A stretch of DNA of 5,852 nt from contig CAJWHX010000239.1 of assembly GCA_913040875.1 (NCBI GenBank), forward strand, positions 1 to 5,852. The letters are read 5' to 3'. The translations under genes were made by a program, and so were the position numbers. Under the pieces are notes generated by a model, which ran no database searches, was not told the DNA's origin, and was given only the letters and a program-made list of their open reading frames with translations. Shown here one piece after another: positions 1 to 5,840 of this stretch (position 1 is the stretch's first letter; the number at the start of each line of letters is the position of its first letter). The stretch is from an uncultured Pseudomonadota bacterium (lineage in GTDB: Bacteria > Myxococcota > UBA796).

Positions 1-432
1 ACTGGTTCCGTCAGAATATAGTCCTCCACCACCAGCACCGGTACCACCACCGCCACCGTTGTCTGTATAGCCACCATTGCCGGAGGAGGACTGACCATAC
101 CCACCTCCTAAGGAAGAGGGAGTTGAACTACCTCCGTAACCCGGGTTACCCTGATAAGATGCACCACCTCCGCCACCAGCGATAATGAGTGGGGTTCCGA
201 ATTGATCAAACACAAAAGAACCTCCGCCACCACCGCCACCATGATTATTGGCGGAGGATTGAATGCCGGTTCCGCGTTGACCAATCATGATACTCAGAAC
301 GTCTCCAGCCGTCAACTGAAACGCACCCGATACATAGGCACCAGACCCACCTGAGGTCGCGACTTTACCACCCCCTTCAGCCCCATTTGCTTGAATGATG
401 TAGGTTCCCGTATATGGTACCATCCACTGCTG
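1..432 (-). other. Glycine-rich (ALK/LTK-like) domain of the lipoprotein, partial
   Basis: The segment encodes residues about 826-969. It opens with a beta-strand pattern W-M-V-P-Y-T-G-T-Y-I-I-Q-A, then alternates short hydrophobic strands (AYVSGAFQLTAGD, VLSIMIGQRG, PLIIAGG) with poly-Gly stretches. In this family poly-Gly segments pack as polyglycine helices in a compact fold. The plus strand therefore shows many ACC/GCC/TCC triplets. The domain runs off the window, so its true end is unknown. Confidence 0.7.
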
Positions 433-2907
433 AACCCCATTGAGGACACTAACCGCAGCCTCTAAATCCGTTCCAAAATATTCCACGTCACACTGAGATT
501 GGCTGGGGCCCAAATGCCCAGTCTGACCACACGTTGTAAAGGTTACTGGATCGATACTAAAGGCGATCGCTTGGGTTGAAGCCGTTCCGGATGTGGTCAT
601 ACTACCATCGGATACCATCCCTTCACAGGTCCAAGTTTCTCCATCGCTGACACTACTTGCAGGTACGACGGACCCACTGTACACATTGCCAAAATCAGAA
701 GTCCAATCATAAGAGATGACTGTCACTGACTGACCATCGGGATCACCATTCGTCGAGACTTGACAGGTTAAATCGTCGATGGTTGCAATCGGATTACTTG
801 GAGCAATTGACACTACAGGATTATTTGGAGGACGATTGTCAACCGTCAGCAGATCGCTCCCTTGTGCCTGGTCACCAACTGAGTCAACAGCCGTCACAGT
901 ACATTCTAGAACATCCCCGGGCATCACAGACGTTGTACTCAAATCCAAACCCTGCGTGGAACTGATGATACCGCTAGAGTCTGACCAAGAATAGAACGGA
1001 GCAACCACCTCATCCGGATCAGAGACGCTAGCCGTACACTCACACAGCTGATCATTGTAGGCACCATTTGCGCAGGTGATCTGTACAGAAGAGATCACTG
1101 GACTGCTGTTCGATAGAGCCACCGTTGCTGTTGCTGAGACAGTCGTCATTTGAGTGTCCTGCGCCGTTGCCGTACAAACGATTGAATCCCCCACGGCCGC
1201 TTGCGTACTCGATACGGTCCAGGTCGATCCGACCCCAACTGGAGTGCCGTTTACACTCCAATCATACAACGGTTGCAACACTCCATCTTCAGGATCAATC
1301 GCATTCGCCGAACACGTAAGCACACTCCCTGTAAACACAGGATTTGGAGCAATCACAACATTGGAAATACTGGGGACTGTATTTTGCACCACAAAACTGA
1401 CATCGGTAGACTCCCCGTCGACATATCCATCATTTGGTGTCACTCTAGCCGTCCAATACTCTCCCACGGTTGTTGCACTCGCTGGTAAGATGAGTCCTGT
1501 CAATCCGGTGGTCGATTGATTCATTCCTTGCAGCCAATCAATTGAATGGGTGATGACATCTCCATCAATATCGATGGGTTGAGTGATCGAAATCACCACA
1601 TCATCAACAGAAAAGACGGGGCTTGGGGTCATAGAAATGACCGGTGCAGGTGGAGGGGTGTTTATATAGATCATCGTGGTATCTTGGTTAGAAAAACCAG
1701 CTGTGTCTGAGACCTGAAGGGTAAGTTGATGCTGACCGGCTGATAACAAGGTCGTGCCAGCAGTCTCTCCTTGTACTGAAGCCACACCAGAAAACAAACT
1801 CCCATCTAGTGAGGAAGACCATTCGATATTCAAGTCCACGGGCGAATCTTCTGAGTCCGATACGGTACCCGAAAGCGACACCGCATCACCAAGATTAAAC
1901 ACGGCTCCTGTCTGCGGAGTGTTAATGACCACACTCGGCGTGGTACCCACCGTTAAAGTTCGCTGTATACTACACGTTAACCCTTGCTCATCAGCAGCGT
2001 GAAGGGTGATGGTGTGAGTGTTAATAGAGAGTTCATCATACAGCAGACTGGTGGTGCCATCTGTTCCGGCTACCGAATCTCCAAACACACCGTCCTTATC
2101 ACTAGACCACTCTACGGTAAGTTGATCGCTCGATACATTGGGGTCCAGAACCACTGCTTGGAACTGAATACCTTCCCCAACTTCAACAGCAAACCCATCG
2201 TCTGGCGAGACAAATTCACAACTGGGTGCTTCATTTGGTTCTCGAACCTCAATTGAAATAGAGTCTATCTGGTTGGCGCCTTCTGTATCTTCAACATACA
2301 GCTCCAGTTGATGGGTTCCTTGAGACAATAATACCTCTCCAGATGTTCGACCATTCGAATCAGGAGACGAGCTGCTCATCACACCATCCAAATTCGAACG
2401 CCACTCTACCTGTAAAGTTGATGCATCATCTTCAGCATCGGAAACGAGACCTTCAAACTCAATCGCCTGATTGGCATAAAATACACTACCTGCGTTTGGA
2501 TAGACAATCTGCGCCTCCGGAGAAGAATTGGTGTCTACAACGAAGGCCAATTCAAATCGACCGGCATTGTCATCTGGATCTCGAACCTCTACGACAATAG
2601 ACGTCATCCCTTCTGCGATGGTCACCGAACACTCTTGCAGGCCATTTGTATCTATCGGTGCGGGTTCACAGACCGTAGTCCCATCGATGTACCAAGCCAT
2701 CATAAGTTCTGCGGCATCGTTGTTGTCATCGGTTGCAGCTGCTCCGAATACAACAGCTTCACCATTCGCGAATGACTCTCCCTCTGCATGGGATGTTATC
2801 AGGACAGTCGGAGCTGCACTGGTTCCCTTTGAGTCAACAACATCTCCGTCACACGCCATTAGAGCCAACGCAATCGACGACAATAAACTCAATTGTACAG
2901 GTTTCAT
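1..2907 (-). CDS. Large surface lipoprotein with PKD/Ig-like repeats and ALK/LTK-type glycine-rich domain (3' end outside window)
   Basis: The frame is uninterrupted for 969 codons from the ATG at 2907 to the window edge; the C-terminus is missing. Residues 1-18 form a lipoprotein signal peptide (K2, hydrophobic SLLSSIALAL) ending in lipobox L-M-A-C, with lipidated Cys19 followed by Asp20. Residues about 33-416 hold four PKD/Ig-like units, three of them with a W-(S/R)-S-x-x-D-G core near residues 169, 267 and 363. Residues about 420-785 hold four more of a second type, several with paired cysteines (532/578, 669, 715/761). From about 826 a Gly-rich domain begins: VPYTGTYIIQANGAEGG, then a Gly-Ala-Tyr-Val-Ser-Gly stretch, LTAGDVLSIMIGQRG, a run of seven Gly, and PLIIAGGGGG. 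That order matches the ALK/LTK extracellular Gly-rich family. No catalytic motif is seen. A role in adhesion or surface scaffolding is inferred. An SD-like AGAGG lies 10 nt before the start; an alternative in-frame ATG at 2943 would add 12 residues. Confidence 0.9.
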   Translation of the reverse strand, partial: MKPVQLSLLSSIALALMACDGDVVDSKGTSAAPTVLITSHAEGESFANGEAVVFGAAATDDNNDAAELMMAWYIDGTTVCEPAPIDTNGLQECSVTIAEGMTSIVVEVRDPDDNAGRFELAFVVDTNSSPEAQIVYPNAGSVFYANQAIEFEGLVSDAEDDASTLQVEWRSNLDGVMSSSSPDSNGRTSGEVLLSQGTHQLELYVEDTEGANQIDSISIEVREPNEAPSCEFVSPDDGFAVEVGEGIQFQAVVLDPNVSSDQLTVEWSSDKDGVFGDSVAGTDGTTSLLYDELSINTHTITLHAADEQGLTCSIQRTLTVGTTPSVVINTPQTGAVFNLGDAVSLSGTVSDSEDSPVDLNIEWSSSLDGSLFSGVASVQGETAGTTLLSAGQHQLTLQVSDTAGFSNQDTTMIYINTPPPAPVISMTPSPVFSVDDVVISITQPIDIDGDVITHSIDWLQGMNQSTTGLTGLILPASATTVGEYWTARVTPNDGYVDGESTDVSFVVQNTVPSISNVVIAPNPVFTGSVLTCSANAIDPEDGVLQPLYDWSVNGTPVGVGSTWTVSSTQAAVGDSIVCTATAQDTQMTTVSATATVALSNSSPVISSVQITCANGAYNDQLCECTASVSDPDEVVAPFYSWSDSSGIISSTQGLDLSTTSVMPGDVLECTVTAVDSVGDQAQGSDLLTVDNRPPNNPVVSIAPSNPIATIDDLTCQVSTNGDPDGQSVTVISYDWTSDFGNVYSGSVVPASSVSDGETWTCEGMVSDGSMTTSGTASTQAIAFSIDPVTFTTCGQTGHLGPSQSQCDVEYFGTDLEAAVSVLNGVQQWMVPYTGTYIIQANGAEGGGKVATSGGSGAYVSGAFQLTAGDVLSIMIGQRGTGIQSSANNHGGGGGGGSFVFDQFGTPLIIAGGGGGASYQGNPGYGGSSTPSSLGGGYGQSSSGNGGYTDNGGGGGTGAGGGGLYSDGTS
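553..2811 (-). repeat. Eight tandem PKD/Ig-like protein repeats in two classes
   Basis: Within the lipoprotein, units of roughly 90 residues recur. The first class (about 1660-2811) has the pattern Asp-x-x-Asp ... VEWSSxxDGV ... LLSxGxHxLTLxVxDxxG, without conserved cysteines except in units 1 and 3. The second class (about 553-1650) follows a P-N-P-V ... L-T-C ... D-P-(E/D)-(D/G) ... W ... C-T pattern, in which two cysteines could form an Ig-like disulfide. The repeats are diverged at DNA level, so they are old protein-domain duplications, not recent DNA repeats. Boundaries are approximate because they were placed by eye. Confidence 0.65.
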
Positions 2908-2917
2908 TGGTGGGTAT

Positions 2918-2922
2918 CCTCT
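2918..2922 (-). promoter_or_regulatory. Probable ribosome-binding site of the lipoprotein gene
   Basis: On the minus strand AGAGG precedes the ATG at 2907 by 10 nt, a slightly long but usable spacing. A rival in-frame ATG at 2943 has an AAGGGG stretch 7 nt upstream, but that stretch sits immediately after the TATAAT at 2958-2963 and would be at or before the expected transcript start. The 2907 start also gives the shorter, cleaner lipoprotein signal, so it is preferred. Confidence 0.5.
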
Positions 2923-2957
2923 ATTGTTGAAACGAAGGTACATGCGATATCCCCTTC

Positions 2958-2963
2958 ATTATA
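2958..2963 (-). promoter_or_regulatory. Candidate -10 element for the lipoprotein gene
   Basis: The minus strand reads a perfect TATAAT here, about 50 nt upstream of the chosen start. The -35 region is poor: at a 16-nt spacing only ACTACA is found, matching TTGACA at three positions. The rest of the 2908-3084 gap shows no convincing terminator for the upstream glucosaminidase gene. The element suggests that the lipoprotein has its own promoter, possibly activator-dependent. Confidence 0.45.
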
Positions 2964-3084
2964 GCGAATAATCCAAAAATGTAGTCTCGATCAAGAGAAA
3001 GCACACACTGATTAGGGAACAATATACGAGATGGCTACTTCAACGCTATTTTTCCGGACACCGACCTAATCGTAGAAACAGGGA

Positions 3085-3816
3085 TCAATAGCCCATCAAA
3101 TGATCCCACCTATCCAACTGATACCCATCAATGATCACGCCCAGTTTATTGGTATAGTTCGGATCACTGGCATAATACCGACTTGCTTTATCCATGAACG
3201 CACGCCAATGATGCTTGTTCGCTCGTGCCTTTGCATATCGACGATCCTTTGCAAGAAGTCGACCATGATATAAGATGGCAGCACCTCGACTCTCGAACAC
3301 TTTGAACCGAGCCCACTTTCCATATCTACGGTTTCGAGAGTTGCGCTCAAACGTACGAATCTTTACGGTACCGTCACCAGTCCCTTTAATCCCAAACAAA
3401 TTGTTGAAATTGACGGCAAGATTTGACCGACCCCAACCAGACTCAAATATCGCTTGTCCAATAACAATCGAAGGAGGAATCTGATGAGAGTGTGCGGAGA
3501 TCAGAGCCGCGGGCGCAACATCGTGTAAGAACTGCCCCCTATATCCACTCGGCCAATCTTTACTTTGGATTGCCACAATATAATCAGCCATAAAAGCAAC
3601 CACTTCTGGATCCTTTTGTTGGGCAAAATCATACAGTACATCTTCTCCCACATACGTATCGTCTAGACCCAATTCAAGCTGAACATGAACAGGTTGCACC
3701 ACAAACCCTTGAGCGTCGGCCTGTTCAACAGTCCAAAACACCCAAAGGATACTGGGGGCTAGCAAGATTCCCATCCACAATGGATTGGGCAAACGAAAAG
3801 AAAAGAAGTTCTTCAT
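3085..3816 (-). CDS. Secreted GH73-type endo-beta-N-acetylglucosaminidase (peptidoglycan hydrolase, FlgJ C-terminal-like)
   Basis: The 243-residue protein probably cleaves the glycan strand of peptidoglycan at GlcNAc-MurNAc bonds in the periplasm or outside the cell. From this start, residues 1-35 are a signal peptide: basic N-region (K2, R8), hydrophobic LWMGILLAPSILWVFW, cleavage likely after A-D-A (35). The glucosaminidase domain spans about 95-240. It shows the family signatures I-F-E-S-G-W-G, with putative catalytic Glu125, N-N-L-F-G-I-K-G (138-145), a F-K-V-F-E-S ... A-I-L-Y-H segment (171-184), R-R-Y-A (192-195) and Y-Y-A-S-D-P-N-Y-T-N-K-L (214-225). The rod-binding FlgJ N-domain is absent and no flagellar gene is nearby, so a general cell-wall remodelling role is more likely. 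The frame stays open upstream to ATGs at 3843 and 3963; the 3963 start would bury the signal sequence about 60 residues in. No start has a strong SD. Confidence 0.85.
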   Translation of the reverse strand: MKNFFSFRLPNPLWMGILLAPSILWVFWTVEQADAQGFVVQPVHVQLELGLDDTYVGEDVLYDFAQQKDPEVVAFMADYIVAIQSKDWPSGYRGQFLHDVAPAALISAHSHQIPPSIVIGQAIFESGWGRSNLAVNFNNLFGIKGTGDGTVKIRTFERNSRNRRYGKWARFKVFESRGAAILYHGRLLAKDRRYAKARANKHHWRAFMDKASRYYASDPNYTNKLGVIIDGYQLDRWDHLMGY

Positions 3817-3877
3817 ATATAAGAAAGTATCGACGAACAACATTCTATTCTCAAATCTGAGATCTTTTCTAGCATAT

Positions 3878-3906
3878 ACTATTGACACAACAATAGAGCG
3901 TATCAA
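3878..3906 (-). promoter_or_regulatory. Candidate promoter for the glucosaminidase gene
   Basis: The minus strand reads TTGATA (3906-3901), a 17-nt spacer, then AATAGT (3883-3878): five of six and four of six matches to sigma70 consensus. It lies about 60 nt before the 3816 start and inside the alternative N-terminal extension, so if real it supports the shorter protein. The evidence is pattern only. Confidence 0.3.
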
Positions 3907-4022
3907 TCTATAAACCGTATCGTCGGTCTTTAGTACATCTCTCATCAAATGCATTTTTGTCATGTCAAGAGTCTCATTTGGATCCCCTACTCACCTCTGT
4001 TCAATAAATCTTGACGATGCTA

Positions 4023-4051
4023 TTGACATGGCAATACATTTAATGTACAAT
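4023..4051 (+). promoter_or_regulatory. Strong sigma70-type promoter of the coaC-cytochrome operon
   Basis: TTGACA (4023-4028, perfect -35) is followed by a 17-nt spacer and TACAAT (4046-4051, five of six at -10). Transcription should begin near 4058, giving a leader of roughly 20 nt that carries the Shine-Dalgarno. A second, weaker pair (TTGACG at 4011-4016, TACATT at 4035-4040, 18-nt spacer) overlaps it. The near-consensus form suggests substantial constitutive expression. Confidence 0.7.
4035..4047 (+). repeat. Short inverted repeat overlapping the -10 element
   Basis: TACAT (4035-4039) and ATGTA (4043-4047) are exact reverse complements separated by TTA. The right arm enters the -10 hexamer, a position where a repressor would block polymerase. 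At 5 bp per arm in AT-rich DNA this may be chance; no regulator gene is nearby. Confidence 0.25.
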
Positions 4052-4063
4052 CACAACTGTTCT

Positions 4064-4070
4064 GGAGAGA
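4064..4070 (+). promoter_or_regulatory. Ribosome-binding site of coaC
   Basis: GGAGAGA lies 6 nt upstream of the ATG at 4077, a good Shine-Dalgarno at optimal spacing. It fixes the start of the decarboxylase gene, and by coupling serves the downstream cytochrome gene, which has only a weak GAAGAGA of its own. Confidence 0.75.
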
Positions 4071-4076
4071 GTAATT

Positions 4077-4607
4077 ATGAATATTGTACTGGGTGTCACC
4101 GGCGGTATTGCAGCCTATAAAAGCTGTGAGTTCTGCTCTCTTGCAATCAAGTCTGGTCACCAGATTCAAGTGATCCAAACAACGAACGCCCTCCGATTTG
4201 TCGGTTCAATCACTTTTGAAGGTCTGACCGGTCGACCCGTACTACAAGACACCTTTGAGTCTGCCATGGATCATATCGAATGGGCGAAGTGGGCAGATGT
4301 CTTCCTGGTCGCCCCGTTGTCTGCAAACAGTTTGGCTAAAATCGCTCATGGTATCTGCGATGACCTACTTAGCACAACCATTTGCGCTACACCGCAAACT
4401 ACCCCCATCTTATTGTGTCCTGCAATGAATACACATATGTGGCACCATCCGCTGACCCAAAGAAATATGCGAATCATCACAGAAAGTGGTCGGTTTACTT
4501 GGGAAATGCCCGTCGAGAAACGACTCGCCTGCGGAGATTTCGGAATTGGTGGTTTGGCAGAACCGAGTTTGATCTTGCAACGATGTGAAGAGATTTACAG
4601 ACCATGA
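4077..4607 (+). CDS. coaC: Phosphopantothenoylcysteine decarboxylase, stand-alone CoaC flavoprotein
   Basis: This cytosolic enzyme decarboxylates 4'-phosphopantothenoylcysteine to 4'-phosphopantetheine with FMN, a step of coenzyme A synthesis. The 176 residues cover one flavoprotein (HFCD) domain. Visible motifs are V-T-G-G-I-A-A-Y-K (7-15, FMN phosphate binding), M-D-H-I-E-W-A-K-W-A-D with the expected catalytic His66, A-P-L-S-A-N-S-L-A-K-I-A (79-90), D-D-L-L-S-T (95-100), the substrate-clamp P-A-M-N-T-H-M-W with Asn118, and L-A-C-G-D with redox Cys152. The family's usual G-x-G-R after this cysteine reads G-I-G-G here. Most bacteria fuse CoaC to the CoaB synthetase (about 400 residues); here the protein ends after CoaC and no CoaB follows. 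The stop overlaps the next start as ATGA, implying translational coupling. Related decarboxylases (UbiX, EpiD/LanD) are less likely given the P-A-M-N-x-x-M-W and A-C-G-D motifs. Confidence 0.9.
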   Translation: MNIVLGVTGGIAAYKSCEFCSLAIKSGHQIQVIQTTNALRFVGSITFEGLTGRPVLQDTFESAMDHIEWAKWADVFLVAPLSANSLAKIAHGICDDLLSTTICATPQTTPILLCPAMNTHMWHHPLTQRNMRIITESGRFTWEMPVEKRLACGDFGIGGLAEPSLILQRCEEIYRP

Positions 4608-5737
4608 TGCGTCTAGGATTAGTCGGAGGCATATTTGCCGTTTCGTGGCTCCCTTGGTTTGATAAAAAGGATCCCATTCCAGAGCCTACTGCCCCAGAGC
4701 CCGAGCCGATCCAAGTGGTAGAGGAAGCGCCACCTCCAGAGCCTCCTGCACCAATCCTTTTTCCCGAACCACTCCCATTCCACCCGACATTAGACGTGAC
4801 CGGTTTGGGAATGACATACGCAAACAGCTGCGCCGGTTGTCACAACACATCTTTCGCCCAATGGAATGAGTCCACACACCATCTTGGAGCACAAAGCACC
4901 GAGTGGTTGGATGCCATCCGAGAATTTGGAGATGGGACTCTATGCACGTCTTGCCATCGACCATTTACAGTCCAACATGAAGAACTCACCACTGAAATTA
5001 TCGAAAATGACATCGCTCGCCCTGTGATGGAACACAATGACGCGTGGAATCCAACATGGCAGAGTGAATCAGTTGGATGCGCCTCATGTCACATACGAGA
5101 AGGAGTCATCGTTGGGTCGAAAACATCTGATTCGCCGCATGCCGTTCGAAACTCAGACTCGCTTCAGAATTCAGAAGCCTGCCAATCCTGTCATCAGTTT
5201 CAGTTACCAGAAGAAGAAACGCCAATCTACAACACCTATCAGGAATGGAAAAACTCCGCTTACTCCGCTGCCGGAATTCAGTGTCAAGATTGCCATATGA
5301 CCACAGGAAGTGTCATTGGGATCGGTGTTCGCAATCACAACATGAAACTATCTGCAAATCAAGGCATCACGGTCACCTTCCAAACGTCCTCCTTTATTCT
5401 GCGTCGAAATCAGGACCATGCCTTTAGTGTAATTCTCCACAACACCGGTGTTGGGCACACGTGGCCAGGTTCCAGTCCATTCAATGAAAAACAGCTCATC
5501 ATACGACTGATCAACGATGCTGGCAAAACGCTCATCAAAGATGTCGTACACCCAATAGGCAACCATCGGGAATCAGAGTTAACTGGACCATCGATTGCAG
5601 TTGGAAACCAGCACAGCTTTGAAAGTTCTTTAAGCATTGGTAGTCGAATTCGGGATACCTATGCAATGCTTCAAACCATCTATCGAAATGGGTCTGATGA
5701 AGAAGTTCTCAGTACTGTGCGAGTTGAGATTCGATAA
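4604..5737 (+). CDS. Five-haem c-type cytochrome, cytochrome c554-like, with Pro/Glu-rich spacer
   Basis: The 377-residue protein is predicted to be exported and to carry electrons in the periplasm. Residues 4-19 (LGLVGGIFAVSWLPWF) form a short signal or membrane anchor. Residues 22-61 are a Pro/Glu-rich spacer (PEPTAPEPEP, PPPEPPAP) resembling TonB-type periplasm-spanning linkers. Five CXXCH haem sites follow at 76-80 (CAGCH), 114-118 (CTSCH), 159-163 (CASCH), 193-197 (CQSCH) and 227-231 (CQDCH). Candidate distal ligands include His92/93, 125, 144, 179 and 245. The opening N-S-C-A-G-C-H ... W-N-E-S-T-H-H resembles cytochrome c554/NrfH-type modules. Residues about 255-377 lack haem sites and look like a beta-sandwich (N-T-G-V-G-H-T-W-P-G ... 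I-I-R-L-I-N-D-A-G-K) found at the C-end of several multihaem cytochromes. The start overlaps the coaC stop by 4 nt; the second codon is also ATG. The redox partner and substrate are unknown. Confidence 0.88.
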   Translation: MMRLGLVGGIFAVSWLPWFDKKDPIPEPTAPEPEPIQVVEEAPPPEPPAPILFPEPLPFHPTLDVTGLGMTYANSCAGCHNTSFAQWNESTHHLGAQSTEWLDAIREFGDGTLCTSCHRPFTVQHEELTTEIIENDIARPVMEHNDAWNPTWQSESVGCASCHIREGVIVGSKTSDSPHAVRNSDSLQNSEACQSCHQFQLPEEETPIYNTYQEWKNSAYSAAGIQCQDCHMTTGSVIGIGVRNHNMKLSANQGITVTFQTSSFILRRNQDHAFSVILHNTGVGHTWPGSSPFNEKQLIIRLINDAGKTLIKDVVHPIGNHRESELTGPSIAVGNQHSFESSLSIGSRIRDTYAMLQTIYRNGSDEEVLSTVRVEIR

Positions 5738-5750
5738 ACCCCGTTTAAAC

Positions 5751-5840
5751 GAAACTGCACTTGACCGTGAAGGTAGTGATTTTACCGCTGCAATTTTAGC
5801 GTTGGAACTCGATGCTGAAGAGGTCTTGATTTGGAAATAA
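5751..5840 (+). pseudogene. Aspartokinase core fragment (remnant)
   Basis: The frame 5751-5840 reads E-T-A-L-D-REGSDFTAAIL, then A-L-E-L-D, then AEEVLIWK and a TAA stop. This matches the conserved aspartokinase (amino-acid kinase family) core, normally T-T-L-G-R-E-G-S-D-(Y/F)-(T/S)-A-A-I ... A-E-x-V-x-I-W-K followed by D-V-P-G-V. The usual Gly before R-E-G-S-D is Asp here, and the expected D-V-P-G is replaced by the stop; none of the three forward frames continues the match to the window end. Upstream the same frame runs back into the cytochrome gene out of phase and shows no aspartokinase N-terminal motif, so no full enzyme can be encoded. It could be a deletion remnant, a partial duplication of a gene elsewhere, or the edge of a rearranged gene continuing beyond the window. 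Confidence 0.6.

Noticed and set aside
1..260. Dense ACC/GCC/TCC triplets looking like a simple repeat or CRISPR-like array
   Set aside because: They are glycine codons of the minus-strand Gly-rich domain, with irregular spacing and no repeat-spacer structure.
779..2971. Several plus-strand reading frames of 60-147 codons (for example 1154-1519 and 2528-2971)
   Set aside because: They lie antisense to the continuous 969-codon lipoprotein frame, have no recognisable domains and no consistent ribosome-binding sites; they are shadows of that gene.
3040..3084. Possible terminator after the glucosaminidase (minus-strand CGG-TGT-CCG followed by GAAAAA)
   Set aside because: The stem is only three to four base pairs and the tail is A-rich rather than T-rich on the transcribed strand.
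3940..3968. Minus-strand TTGACA at 3968-3963 as a -35 for the glucosaminidase
   Set aside because: At 16-18 nt spacing the -10 positions read GATGAG, ATGAGA or TGAGAG, which are poor matches.
4686..5037. Minus-strand ORFs opposite the cytochrome gene
   Set aside because: The opposite strand encodes five CXXCH motifs in one uninterrupted frame, and the antisense frames have no recognisable features.
5637..5750. A plus-strand ORF start at 5637 that would extend the aspartokinase fragment upstream
   Set aside because: This part overlaps the cytochrome C-terminus out of frame and shows no aspartokinase N-terminal motif; only codons from about 5751 carry the similarity.
5742..5751. Perfect palindrome CGTTTAAACG treated as an attachment or integration site
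   Set aside because: It is 10 bp and AT-rich, has no partner copy in the window and no integrase nearby; kept only as a note beside the aspartokinase fragment breakpoint.
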